64,000 bases of DNA from Chloromonas sp. AAM2 (taxonomy: Eukaryota; Chlorophyta; Chlorophyceae; Chlamydomonadales; Chlamydomonadaceae), in NCBI GenBank assembly GCA_004335635.1, contig QAXH01002768.1, forward strand, positions 1 through 64,000, in the 5' to 3' direction. The stretch's first letter is position 1. Each line of letters opens with the position of its first letter. Below, in pieces: positions 13,872 to 26,931 of the stretch. The translations under genes were made by a program, and so were the position numbers. The notes below the pieces were generated by a model that worked only from the letters and a program-made list of their open reading frames with translations, was not told the DNA's origin and searched no databases.

Positions 13872-15624
13872 GGCGTTGCTGCCTGACTCTTGTGACCCTG
13901 CGGCACCACCTTGGTGAAACGTACTCCAAACCGTATTGGTAATCCCAAGTGACGTGATCACACCAAACCTAATTGGACACCCTGAAAGCACGACACACAG
14001 CAGTGGCAGAGGCAACAGCATGCAGTCTTTGTGCATCCGGCCTTCATTCTTCTCTTGTGCAGCGGTCAACCTTAAACACCGCCAGTCACACCCTTGAGCA
14101 CCAACCCATGACTCAGCATCTGTTTCAGCTGCACCCCCATTGCCAGCTACCAGCTCCCTGCATCTCAAAAGGCTGTGATTCACGAGCGCCTCAAAAGTGC
14201 TGGTTGCAATGGGGGCAAAAGTGCAGTTTGTGTTCATTCTTGCTGACAGATGACCTGGCTCACTGCCTGCTGTCTGCAGCCACAGGCCTGGTAGTGGTGT
14301 AGTATGGGGCCACCATACTAATTTTATTTTCAGTAGTGACGCCTCTTGTAGGGCTCAGCGCCACATGTCTGCTCATGACATGGATGGACATCTTGACAAA
14401 GTTTGTTTCAGTTCGTGTTATGTCCAAGGTCGTTACAAGTTGCAAGGAGAAAATAGATGGGGCACTGTTGCTGTGCAGCACTTGCTTTCTTATTGTCCAA
14501 CGTGGGGTTGCTCACTGAAGCCGTGGCTGCTGTGCTGAAACAAGTGTGGTGCTGGTGCCTGCATGTGTACTGGCAGGCGCTGGCACATGCCAAGCCCATG
14601 TCACAACCTGTGTCTGACCGGAACCAGCATACGTCAATGGGCGCCCACACCATCTGTTGCTGGCCACACTTGCTTCCACAGCGTGCTGGCCAGAAGTGCT
14701 TGTAAGCCGGGCAACAAGCATTGTTTACACATTGGTGCATGCTGCATGTGCAAACATGTCTATGGCGTGGGCATGAGCTCATTGGCTCGCTCGTTTCAAG
14801 TGTTGCAACTTCGCAAAAACTCGTCACACAATACACGTGCAGCTCGAGTGACTGGACAAAATTGAGCTTTAGGTTGTGTCAGGGAATGTATACGTAAATG
14901 CAGGATTGAACACGCAGACCCACTCAACACGTTCGTCCAGTGGCACGACTCGCCATTCCCATTATTCACATTGAAACTGTTTCGATCAGCAGTGGGCTGT
15001 GTGTTCATGTTTGTCCAAGTGTAGCGGCTGCTGCCGCATGAAACTGCAATCATATTGCTGCCAACAAACAAACCTGCTTTAAAAACAGGTAGTGCTGTTG
15101 AAACTCGTATCAAGAATCATTGTGCAGCAGCGCTTGGCAACGGTGGGAAATGAAAGCTGAATCCAAGGCAATGAAGGCTGAATGGGACAGTGAAGCCACT
15201 GGTAAGCCATAACCATGCAAGGCTCAAGGTGTGTGTGTGTGCAGGCCAAGCGTCAGATCTCATCCCTCACAGTTGCATGCTCTTTCCCTTCGCTGCAATG
15301 CAGCACCATCAGCTAAGCACAGAGAATTGGTGCGAGTGCACAGTCTACCAGGTCTACTTGTTTGTGAAATGATTGTGAATCAGTGATGAAGTGAAAGTCC
15401 ATCCATCGCTCCCACTCACCCGTCAACAGTCAGGGACCTTTGACCCTGGTCCAGTTGTCCAAGCCGGTCCAATACATACCACCTGGCCAACAACAACCAT
15501 CACACCCCAGCCAGAACAAAAGCATTACCTTCCTTTGCTTCCCATCTTCTCTCACGCTAATACACACGACTCTTCTTTCCAAGAATTTCTTCGCTCGTAA
15601 TCAGCACACAAGCGTCTCAGGTAT
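13872..15624. other. Convergent intergenic region, no gene seen
   Basis: This 1.75 kb lies between the 3' ends of IFT56 (+) and the 853-aa gene (-). Both 3' UTRs must lie here. The frames present are short and without recognisable content. I see no RNA gene or long repeat. Confidence 0.6.
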
Positions 15625-18337
15625 CTAGTCAGCTGCACGAACAGGTGTGGCCTTTCGCCTGCCTGCCTTCAAGCCAGCGGCACCTGCCCCTGCACCTGCT
15701 ACAGAAACCACACCCATAGGCACCCGTTGTGTTCCTGATTCCCGTTTGATTCCTGGCACAGCCAAGCCGGTGGACGCCATCCCTCCGAGCACCGCTGCCG
15801 CCCCCTTCTCCTCCTCATCCTCCTCTTCCCACTTCTTCACTGTGACCACTGGCCTGTTGCCAGCACTGAAGCAATGGTCTGTCTTGAAGTACGGTGCCCG
15901 GGCAGCAGCCACACTTGTAGCCATATCCCCGTTGACATTGTTGGAGCTGGCTACCACACCTGGTGCACAGAATACACCCAATGCGGGGGCACCAGCCGGC
16001 CGGTGGGTGCCGGGCTGCACCACTGTGATCACCGGGGGCGGGGGCTTGCGGGACATGATGGACACCGAGCCACTGGTGGGGCTGGGGCTGGCAGTGTGGG
16101 CCGAGGAGCGGTGGTGTGCGCGGCCCTCCCAGACAGGCTGGTTACGCATTGCTGCCGAGCTGAGACCGTGGCCCAGAGGCCGGTGCATGAATGGGTCGTT
16201 GGATTGCTGGTTGGAAACCGCAGTGCCCATGTGATTGACAGGAGCGCTGATGGGCCCCAGCTCTGTAAGGAACGCTTGCAGGCGGGCAGGGCTTGTGGGC
16301 TGTGGGGTGCGGCGGCTGCGGCGCCTCCGCCTGATGCCAGGGACCAAGCCGGGGTGCGATTGTGCCGGTCGATGGCCCCCGTCTCCCTGGCCTGCAGTCT
16401 GGACGATACCGCCCTCCCCTTGTGCACTTGATGCTTTGTGCTGCCTGCTTTGGGCTGGGGCCTGTCGGTCATCATCCGACGAGGAGAGGCCTTCGTGCGC
16501 CCGCAAGTCAGCCAGTGCTCTCTCCGGTGTACCGCGCTCCTCGCTGTCGTGCCCATGCTGCGTACACACCAGGGCGACAGTAAGACACTGCTGACAACAG
16601 AATGAAACACAGAGCAAACAAATGGCATGGCACAGGGTAGGACAGGAGGTGCCTGCTGCATTTCGAATCCAGGAAATGAGCACCATTCCTATCTATCCAG
16701 TCACGCACCTGCTCGCTCAAGCCCAGCTGGGATGGAGGAGGAAACCCGCCAAAGGTATTCGCTGGCCTGTGACCCTGAAGCATACGCTCCTGTGACTCAT
16801 TCCACCTGTTGTGTGGCCCTGGCCTGCGTCCGGCAGTATCGCCATGGGCGTGTCGGGCTCCGGGCCCGCCCCGTCGCATGCGCTTCCCTTCATGGCCACC
16901 ATCCCGCTCGCCTCTGCTGCGCTTGGACTCATGAGCTGTCCGGCTCGTGCCTGGCCAGGCCCGCACCTTGTCGCCTCTATCCCCATGACTATCCTTTGAC
17001 CCCATGTCCCTGTGCCCTGCCTCCTCAAAGCGCCCGTCGCCGTACCACCCCATGTCATGTTGCAGACCTTGTCGGTGCCAGTCGTGTGGACCCAGCCTTA
17101 GCTGGCTGGATGCCGCACCGGGGGTAGCGCCCTCGGGCCCCTCCTCGTCTCTCCCTGCCCGCCCACCCTCCTGTGCTGCCTCCCACTCCGCACTGCCCTG
17201 TTGATGCAACACTCCATCCCCGCTGTCGTAGCCGCACCCCATTGTGGCGCCCTCACCGGAGCCCATTCCTTGAAGGCCTGCTGCCTGCAATCCCGCCGCT
17301 TGCAGTGCAGCAACCTGGCTGCTCAGAGCCAGCTGCATCTGTGCTGCGCCCACAAACTGCTGATGCTGGGCAGCTAGCTGGGTCAGAAGCAGATGATTCA
17401 TGGCAGACGGCTGCCCAGCCGCTGCTGCTGCTAAGTGTGGCAAGTGCCCCATGAGGCCGGCAGCAGCCAGAGCCTGCAAGTGGTGGTGGGCACTTGCCGC
17501 ACCGCCCGAGAGGAGATTTGAGCCTAGAAGTCCTGGCCCGCCATCTACCACTGATCGGTTTGCAGCTGCACTGAGAGCGTTGTAGAAGGCAGCGTTCTGT
17601 GCGGCGTTAGCGGCAGCTGCAAGAGCGCTGTGGTGGAGCCGTGCCTGATGGTGTTGGGCTGCCTGACTTTGCAGTAAGATCGCTTGTGCTGCGGTGAGGT
17701 TTGGGTGAAGCGCCCTTGCTGCGGCAGCGGCGGCTGCAGCGGCTGCAGCCGCATTAAGGCCTTGGATGGAGAGACCCTGGTAACCACCCATGCTGCCACC
17801 AGCAGCAGCAGCTGCAAGAGCTGCCATTTGAGCCTGCTGATGATGTAGCAACAGGCCAGGTGGCAGGCCAGCCATCTGCCCTGCTGTGCTAACCGCTGGG
17901 TGCATGGGTGACGCCACATCTGCAGTAGTCCTGCCACTGCCTTGACAATGGTGGCTGCGCTGAGAGCCACTGGCAGTGTTGGCTTCTGCCAGTGGATGCG
18001 TGCTCTTATCGCACGCATTAAGGTCAGCCCTGTTACTGTTGTTGTCTGAACCTGCAGGTTCCTGCTGGCTGCTGCTGCTGCTGTTTGGAGCGGAGCCAGG
18101 CGCGCGTGGCGTCGCGGCGAGGTGCTCAGAGGCTCCGCCAGTGAGTGTTGCGCAAGACGGAAGACGCAACTCTTCTTGCAAATGCGCGGTGGAGGCGGCA
18201 GCACAGCTTTGGTCGGACCCTGTATGGTCCTGGGCATCGCCTTCTGGCTGACCCTGGCGCAGCGCTTTGACCTCGCCGCGAGCGGCTGCGCTTGGGGAAG
18301 CGAGGACCACAATTGGCGTCTCGGCCTCACCCGTCAT
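15625..18337 (-). CDS. Unrecognised low-complexity, possibly nuclear protein, 853 aa
   Basis: The two-exon model is 18337-16709 and 16557-15625. The donor after LSEQ (AG|GTGCGT) and the acceptor GTACGCAG are both in phase 0. The exon 1 frame stays open from the ATG for about 600 codons. Residues 1-130 are Ser/Ala/Gly-rich. Residues about 150-360 are very rich in Ala, His, Gln and Leu, with an uninterrupted run of 12 Ala. Residues 400-540 are charged (RGDKVRAWPG, HESKRSRGERDGGHEGKRMR). The second exon has a basic cluster RRRRRSRR, an acidic patch KKWEEEDEEEKG and a basic end. There is no folded domain I recognise. The basic clusters could act as nuclear localisation signals, so an RNA- or chromatin-associated role is possible but is inference. 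A further 5' exon between 18340 and 18660 cannot be excluded. Long frames on the opposite strand reflect the biased composition. Confidence 0.6.
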
Positions 18338-19891
18338 GAGAACAGAAGGCTGCTGAAGCTGCGCCGCCTGCCGGCAGTGGCCAGAGAGGCCCAGGGTAGG
18401 CAGCCACCAGCCAGATCAACGACAAGTCGCACTGGTTGAGCCTGGCGCTTGTATGCCTGGCCTGCATGTCACGAACGCAAGAAGCAGTGGACACTTCTTG
18501 AATGTAAAGGCCAAAGAGAGCTGACCCAAAAGCGTGGAAAAAGTGCCTGAGCTTCGCAAGCAGCTGGACATCGCCAACAAGCTCGCCAACATGCGTTTGG
18601 CATACGGCGGATGGAGAAACTGAACGCAACCAGTGATGCCAATCATCTTGCTCAAATACACGGAACGACCCTAGACGATGCGATGGTCACCACACAAGGT
18701 GCCACTTGCCTACAATGGCTGCCGGTGGCGCGCATGCGAGACAGGCAATTCAGCCATCAGCTGCTCGGTTGAACCCAATGGTGCAATGGTCTTTGCCACA
18801 ACTCACCACCCTCCGTCGCCACTTGCATTGAGACTTGCGAAGGTTGCCATGACATTACCCACCTCTATATGACCACGAGTATATGCCCAGGGCGAGGTGT
18901 GCCGCGAAGCGAAGTGGCCTTGAATATCTTCCTTCCTTGATAAATGACGCCTTGCCGCAAGTGCAGAAGTATAATTGATAATTGCAGCTGGTGTTGCAAT
19001 GAAGTGGCTGCTGCAATCGTGTAAGTGCTCCTCCAGGTGAGCCACTTGGCCAACCACACTTGGTATGGAGCAGAGTGAACCCGATGGCTGATGATACTCG
19101 CGAGGTTTCCACGGCTCTACTACTACTGGTGATTTCCACCTACAGAAGCCAGTTGCAGCAATTTTTTCGTTTTCGACGTCTTTTCGTTTCTGTTCTTTAT
19201 GTACCTTTTGTGCTTTTGGATTTTTCTTCCATGGCTCATGTGTAGAGCCTCGTTCTCTCTATGTCTCTCTCTCTCTCTCTCCATACCCTTGTCTCACTGC
19301 GTCCGTACTCGTCTTAACTGAAGTTGAAGCAGTTCGCTATGAGGGTGGTCAAATGCTATCGCAGGCCGCACTTGCTCGCGCTGAGATCAGATTCCATATT
19401 GCGTCGGACAAACTGCGTTCGACTCATGATCTGATAGAGTTGGATTGGGGTCAGTTAGGATCGGGTCTCGTATCGGAGATCAGTCGTGTGTTTGCCCGTT
19501 TGAACAATCGATCACCAAATAGCTGTGCCAGATTGGGCAGCGTCGAGTTTTGCTCCTAACACCATATTGACATCTCAGCGGTCTTCCAAGCCCCACTATC
19601 AACACTCGAAGCGATAATTCAGGTAGGTGCAGCGCTATTTGGAGGGATAGCACGTGTGCAAGCAAGAGCAAGTTGCCGCTCTCAGGGTCGGTCAGAGCTG
19701 AATATGCAGTGTAACACGTCACTTGGCGCACTGCTTTACAAGCTGCGTCGCCCAGCTCTGCCGTGCCTTGTACTCACAAATTCAAATTACGACCAAAAGC
19801 CAATGAGGAGGCACGGGTGATGACGTTTATTTATGGCAGATTTCAACCTCTGCCAACTCGGTGGGGCCCTTCACAGTGACCGCCTCTAGTG

Positions 19892-20017
19892 ACCATAAGC
19901 AAAGCAGCACTACTACACTCAACTATCTATCAGCAAAGCAACGCACTATACTACCACCTTCTTTCACTCCCAAGTTCACACTATAGTTGAGTGTAGTAGT
20001 GCTGCTTTGCTTATGGT
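19892..20017. repeat. Perfect 35-bp inverted repeat (foldback)
   Basis: The left arm 19892-19926 begins ACCATAAGCAAAGCAGCAC. The right arm 19983-20017 is its exact reverse complement over 35 bases. They are separated by a 56-nt loop, and weaker complementarity extends a few bases beyond the outer ends. No coding sequence overlaps it. It could be a miniature inverted-repeat element or a hairpin-RNA locus. The sequence alone does not decide. Confidence 0.85.
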
Positions 20018-21720
20018 GACTGGACAGCCATCATCGTAGCCAGACGAGCGTCCCCACTATACGAGCTGTGTTCATGCCTTGAGATCACAAAGCATCAAGG
20101 CACGTTGTCTGTGTAACAGTTGCCATGTCATGTGAATGCATTCATTCATGTCATGTGATTGTGTCAATATGCTCAAGCTTTGAACAAAGCACGCCGTTTT
20201 CAGGATACGCCATGAATGGGTAAGGTATTGCCGTCAATTGAACTTGGTTTCACTGGTAAGGGTCCTGTGCAGCAGCTACCAGCAGCTGTTCTGCCAAATG
20301 ACTGGTAGACATACCACTGACATCGACATGATATATATATATACATCGGTAGACATCCACTTGTTGATGCAGGATGCCGATATACATGAAATGATATATA
20401 CCTCGGATATATACGCAATCCAAAGAAAGTCACAGTCAGCAGGATATGCAATCACGTTGCCCACGAAAAGAGCTGTTGTGCAAGGAGTGCAACACCAGTC
20501 TAGGTGACCGCTGATGTTTGTACCGATTCGTCCTTACCAAATAAGGAGAACAATGCTTGCATCACAAGCGTACCCACTGAATGGCTTCTTCGTGCGTGGA
20601 AGTACGCCAATTACCCATGATTTGAAGCGCCTGGTAACACCAACAAATCTGCTCACTACGAGATACAATAGCCCACCACACACCCCTGTACCGTTGGAGT
20701 TTCACATCATCATCAAGTCCCCAATGCATGGCGCAGTACAGGATCTACCCACACTTTGGTGGTATATCGTAGTTCATTGTATAACCCCACTACAGCGTCG
20801 GACTTCAGCGCAACATCAAAACCCCACTGCATGGCACAGTGCGGAATAAGAATATGGCCACAGTAAGGGGGTTTAGTGCGACATATGTTCATCCGCTTAC
20901 TCTATCAGAGTTGCCCCGACTCCACTATATTGGCACGTGTGGTAAACAGAGAGGTTTCCGGGGTACCTGGGCCGGCCCAGCAAGGATGGTGCGGCATAAT
21001 CTTTACACAACAGTCTGTTGCACACTGTAAATGACTTCCATGCTCTTCATTCAGCTGATGCTGCCAATTAGAATACCTCAACATGCAAGCTCCTTCACAC
21101 AAACCAGCCTTTGGCTGGAATTCTTACGGGCCAAGTGGCTGTAAACACAACAAACACAATGCCTTAGAAATCGTCTTGTCCAAACCTTTATGAGCAGTCC
21201 CATAGCCGCCACACGACTGACTTCCACAACTATGAAACGCAAGCAGCAGGCTCTTGAATAGTCTGGGCAGAGTGCATGCCCAATCTGCGACATCACAATG
21301 AACGGAAGTTTCTTCTGCTAGCATTAGGTGCGGGTGACAAAGCAACATGCCCCCAGCGGTCCAGTGACCAGGGCCGTCCAACGAGTCCTCTGGCCACAAG
21401 CCTCTGCAACTTATCCATCCATCCAGTGTTGTTCGCAGTACAAAGCACAACAGGACCTGCCAGTGCAAACACCAGAGACATGCAGTCAAAGGTAGGTCCA
21501 CAGCTGGCTATACGTGGCCCTCATAGCCTGAATGCACAGCTCAGCAAACATATCTGCTGCCCCTTCCCTCCTGCTGACCGGACGAACGGCAAACGTTGCA
21601 AGCATGAACAAAACTGCTGAATTGCAGGAAATTGGTCTTTAATCGCAGGCATTGCCATGCACGACCCCTCGCACACACTCTCTTTTTCTCTCTCAGTCGG
21701 GAACGTGTCTGGAAACCGGG

Positions 21721-21792
21721 TAGCCGCTATATGTACACACACCCAGCTAGCCGCTATATGTACACACCCAGCTAGCCGCTATATGTACACAC
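21721..21792. repeat. Tandem repeat, three units of 25-27 bp
   Basis: Three units begin TAGCCGCTATATGTACACAC at 21721, 21748 and 21773 and differ only in the number of CA steps. The array lies just downstream of the SelO stop codon (minus strand), within its probable 3' UTR or flank. Confidence 0.85.
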
Positions 21793-21833
21793 TCACACAC
21801 AGTGACGGCCATGCACACCAGGCCGTGCCGTGT

Positions 21834-24800
21834 CTAGGATGAGCAGGATAGCATGCACACTCCTGGCCGCACCTGCAAGCGCAACACACGCAACACCACT
21901 CGCATGAATTCAAGCACACTCTGGCGCACACCTTGATAAGACGCACGTGTATGTGTGTGCCAAACCACCACCAGGCTTAGTTCGGGCACATACAGACATA
22001 CAACCATACCAAGCGCTCTGTACCGCATCCACAAATCAACGAAAGGACAGTGAGCCAGATGGTAATGATGAGAACGCAACTTTCTTTGCACCTTGGTGTC
22101 CTCCCGCCTCACCATTTCTTTGGGTGGTGGTTGCGTGTACTTGGGGTCTGCTGAGGGCTGCTCCTCGTAGGGTGCAGAGCACACCGCCATGAGCCGCTCC
22201 AACTCGCTGAAGTCACCTGCCTCTGCAGCCTCTATGGCGTACTGCAGGTAAGGAGTAGTGGCAAGGCACGATTCTTGCAGAGGCGAACAGAAACTAGCGA
22301 AGTAGGCGCTCTGTGTGCAGGAGAAGAGATCTGGCAAAGGCAAACAGACAAGGGGTCCTTTCAGATGCGCGTGAGCGAGGATACACAGTGACTGTAGGTG
22401 CAACCGGGTTCAGGACTGTCTATGTATTCGTTCAAGCTTGGTAGCTGGACCCAGTTGACCAAGTAAGCCAATGCCCAGGGACAGGCGCTTGCCTAGGGCA
22501 ACCTGTGCAGGGGTGTATTCATGTGGCCTGTGATCGACCCGTCAGCCGCCCCCAGCTGCCTCTCCCAGCCTCCCTGACCCGTATGCACCTGCAGCAGGTG
22601 TTGCCTGGGAATGAACTTTGGGTTGACCCGGTTCTGTGCTGCCTGCCGCTCTTCATCGGGCGCCCCCTCCTCATGCAGCCTGCACGCACGAGAGGAAGCC
22701 ATGGGACAAGCAGCAGCCATTGCCGTAATGTGTTGTATGCTGACTGATTCCCGCGCATTGAGTGCACCTACAGATGGGTTTTGAGTTACCCTGATGCCAG
22801 CGGGTTGACTGCCTGCCAACACGTCAATAGCTGCTTGAAGGCTGAACGTTTTGAGCAGGATGAGTGCCACACACACACACACACAGCAACATGCTCCCAA
22901 CAAACATAGTCTGCTAAAAACAGAAATGGATTCCAACACTACTCCATAAGGCATGCATGTGCATTGCCTTGCTCACTGGATTGTGCACAGCTTGTTCACG
23001 GTTCCATCTGTCTCTCCCGGTTCTCGCACCTTGCCTGGTACGTGGCCAGCCAGGCGCACCAGGCCGCCTCGCGCTCCGCTGTAAACTCCTCAGACCCGAT
23101 GGCAGCATGCAGGGCGGGGGGGAGAGCGGGCAGTGACGAGCCTGGTAACGCCAGAAGAGGGTAAAATGAGCGGTAATGCCGGAACTTGTGGCTCGGTCAT
23201 GCAGTGTGGCGCTGGCAGCGGCTGGTATCGTTTGCCAGCTGTCAAGACCTTGGATGGTGGGTTTGGCTGCGTCTGTTCTGCCGTGGTTTGCCAGCGCTGG
23301 TCATGACACCCTCAGATGCAGACTGACAGCTCAAGGAGAAACGTAGCTGTCATGGCATGACTGTCCAAAACCAAGCAAACAGTGACGGCCTGCTTGAGTT
23401 GCAGGTCAACATAGTCTCGTACATATGTCTCGTACATGCAACCAGTGCATGCCAGGTGCAGACACTCCTCTTACCTAGCACCTTGCGTTTCCATGCCATC
23501 CCAGTACTATGCCATCCCAGCACCATGCCATCCCAGTACCTGGTGGGGCTGAAGGCACGGTGCCCAGCGCCCTGAAAGTGTTGGTGAAGTCTGCATCGTC
23601 CTCATACATGAGCTTCATCAGCGCGCTGGAGATGCCCAGGTCGTAGCCCCTCAGGCCCAGGCGCGCACCCATGCGCCGGTTGTACTCCTGACTCAACTCC
23701 TGCACCAATACAGAACACGAAAACAACTGGTTGAACTGAGCCGTGGTGCTTGCCTGCTCGCATATTCCAGGAAAAAAACCCGTTCAACTTGGCGCTGCCT
23801 GACAGTATGAATTGAGGGTGCAGGGTGCTCGCCAGGCCGTGTTGGTCCCTGGCCTGCCTGCTTGCTTGCCTATGGTTCATGAAATGCTCTGCCAGCAATC
23901 CGTCAGCCGGCTGCGTGCGCAACAACCCACGTGTACTTTCTCCCCACCACCATGCAATGTCCCCCTGGCTGCCCCCCAAAGACCCGTGCTATCGCCCATC
24001 TCCTGCCATCCCTTGCTTCACACTGTGCCCTCATGCAGCCTGGCAGTCTAATGGCCCAGAAATCACCCCCTCTTTACCTGCCTCCCTCCCTCCCATTACC
24101 TCCATCTACTTCCCTGTTACGTTTCCACATGCCTTCCCATCCTACCAGAGAGAACAGTGCCAGCACCTCCTCCGCCTGCTCCTTGCTGACCAGGTCAGCG
24201 GCCAGGAACGCATTGGCCAGCATCACGAGGTCGAACTGAACCGCCTCGGGCTGGCTGCGGAAGGAGTACCTGCGGCCGGCACACAACACATGGCGAGCAC
24301 AGGCATGACCGGTCACTGGGTTGGAGTGCGCACCCCTGCTGATTCTCAGTCACTGTGGCTGTGTTGGGACATGATTGTACACGCCCAGGCCAGTTACGCA
24401 TTGTCAGACAACTGTGAACCCAAGCAGTTAGCATCCACCCCTCGCACCTTCTTCCCTCGGCGTCTGTGATGTTGGGCGTGTAAAACGGGTCGAACCTATC
24501 CAGGAAACCGTATGGACCATAGTCGATGGTCAGGCCTGCGAGAAAAGAGCCCAAAGCGGGGACTGACACACTGATGGGTGCACAGCCAAAAATATCTACT
24601 CAAGGGATACTCATCACGGATCCATAGCATCAGCCAGTAAACGTTCGCAGTTGCATGCAGTTATGTGATAGCAATGACTCTGTACACACAGAAGCTGCTC
24701 ATCGGAAACAGCCAAATGGCACAACATACCAACCAGTACAGGAGCACACCAAAGGAGGCTCCACTCACCCAGGATTGACATGTTGTCGCTGTTGAGCACG

Positions 24801-26894
24801 CCATGCACAAAGCCAACGGACTGCACACAGCGGGCGGGCACAGAACACCTATGGACGACCGACCCCTGGAACGCCCTTGAGACAAACCTGCCTACGTCTT
24901 GAGGGGCCAGCACCAAATGCAACACTTGTTTACCCGGTCAGAAGCACAGGTCTCAAGCATTATAGGCCATGTGGGTATGAATACACCTGAGAGGTGACGG
25001 GTCACGCAGTCCTTGGATAGTAGCTGCACTAACCGGCTTATCAGTACGGCTTACACGGCAAATCATTCCCCTACACCTGCCCTCCCCATCACTCATGCAG
25101 CACGTCACAGGCCCACGCCATCCGCGCCCTGTTGCACACGATCACAGAAGACGGGAGAAGGACGAGGTTCGAGACGCCCATAATTGGCCATCTCCGGTGA
25201 TAATACTGTTGCCCGATCCCGCCCACCTGCCATGCCGCCACCAGCCGCCCGGTCCGCTCGCACACCTACAGATACAGATACAGATCAGCTGTATAGATGC
25301 AGTTGTATGAATACAGGCTAGTAGATACAGCTACATAGACGTAAAACGACGCTCACTCACCTCGCGCAGCAGACCCAGATAGGCACCGCCCTGCGCCCCC
25401 TGCTCCCCCTGGCCCATCAGGTGTGGGTAGTGGTGCCTGATGACATAGTCCGCCAGCATGCGCGTGAGCTGCTCCTGGCCGCCCCCCCGGGAGGCGGGCA
25501 GCTGAAAGGTGCCAAACCGAACAAAAGACGGAGCCACTCTGCAGGGGCGCAGACAGGTTGTTTACTTTTGAAGTTCAAGTAAATGTGCTATGTTCTGCTA
25601 CTTTCCGGGTATATCCCTAGATATCACGTGATATATTCCACGATTTAGGCGCTGGGCAGAGCTGTGGCGTAGCAGGGGAGGCGCCCGACCGCAACTGACA
25701 GGGCAGGCGTGTGAGGTGGAAAGAGCTGTGGCGTAGCAGAGGAGGCGGCCGACCGCAACTGACAGGGCAGGCATGTGATGTGGACAGAGCTGTGGCGTAG
25801 CAGGGGAGGCACCCGACCGCAACTGACAGGGCAGGCGTGTGAGGTGGACAGAGCTGTGGCGTGGCAGGGGAGGCACCCAACCGCAACTGACAGGGCAGGC
25901 GTCGTGAAAGGTGGAAAGAGCTGTGGCGGTGATATCATGCAAGAGCAAGGCGTGAAGACAGCACAGGACAACGGCAGAAGGCGCACATGAAAGGCCGGGC
26001 GACCGGGAACGGCATCTGCATGCATATGAGGCGCAGTCTGACGTGCGCAGTGCAGGATAAAAACAGGGCTTGAGCACGGCATGCAACATGCAAGGCACGG
26101 CAACAAGGCCGGGCAACAGAGCAGGGCATCAGAATGCTAGCAGCACCGGACCATGCCGCCGCCTGCACGCCAGCCCACCTGCACACCACGGCCCCGGGCT
26201 CGTACTTGGCCCTGCCGTCATAGAACCTGCGTGTGCCAAAGAGGAAAAACATATCCAACTGAGGTGTTGAGCCAAGGAATTTTTGTGCAAGCATGAAAGC
26301 TCTGAGTCCAGGCTGCCAGCATGACGGACGGTCTCTCTTACAGAACCAGTGTGTGGGATTGATACATGTAAGAGAGGAGAGGCACACCGCACTGCGTCCC
26401 TTCCCATGTCCCTGTCCGTCCCTGTTCCAGTGTGAGTCTCATGACACGCTCATAAAGCACCCACTCCCTGCCCCTGTCTCAAAACCAGTCCCATGCTTCA
26501 CTCACATATCCCTCAGCACCTGGTCCCCGGTCCCCACAAGCGACAGACAGCGAGTGGTGGGTACCTGCATGCGCACACACATGCAGGGACAAACCAGCAC
26601 CGTCACAACCCCAGTGCCCGCACCCAAGGTCCGCCAATAACATCACTGCTCCCCCTGCATGCACTCATTGTGCAGTGACGGCTGCAAGATTCAAGTGCAC
26701 GGCCGCTGCCCCTCCACAGCCCTGGGCTCAGGTATGCTCGCACAGCCCTGTGAATCCGCATCTTGCGCCAGCCAGGCTCACCCCCAGGGCTGCCATGGCC
26801 TCTGACGCGACGTACTCCCGAAGGGAAGAGCGCAGCACCGCTCGCCCGTCCGCTCGCCGACTGGTCACACACACACATGCACACACACACACAT

Positions 26895-26931
<37 letters not shown>

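Larger units (their letters stand above)
18338..21833. other. Intergenic region with repeats
   Basis: About 3.5 kb without a gene I can support. It contains CT-rich runs near 19254-19282, a long inverted repeat at 19892-20017, short AT-alternating runs near 20332-20345 and a tandem repeat at 21721-21792 (separate entries). Two to four small open frames exist, but none has plausible splice partners or recognisable content. Confidence 0.6.

Noticed and set aside
15647..16431. Plus-strand frames of 195 and 185 aa opposite the 853-aa gene
   Set aside because: Composition shadows of the minus-strand exon, with no start context or splice partners.
23030..23040. GC donor after TYQ in SelO exon 14
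   Set aside because: A GCAAGG is present there, but the GT donor six bases further (CAAG|GTGCGA) gives the phase needed to join the next exon as TYQARLHEEG, matching the family.
25659..25929. Possible CRISPR array
   Set aside because: Units are contiguous without unique spacers, and the setting is a eukaryotic intron.
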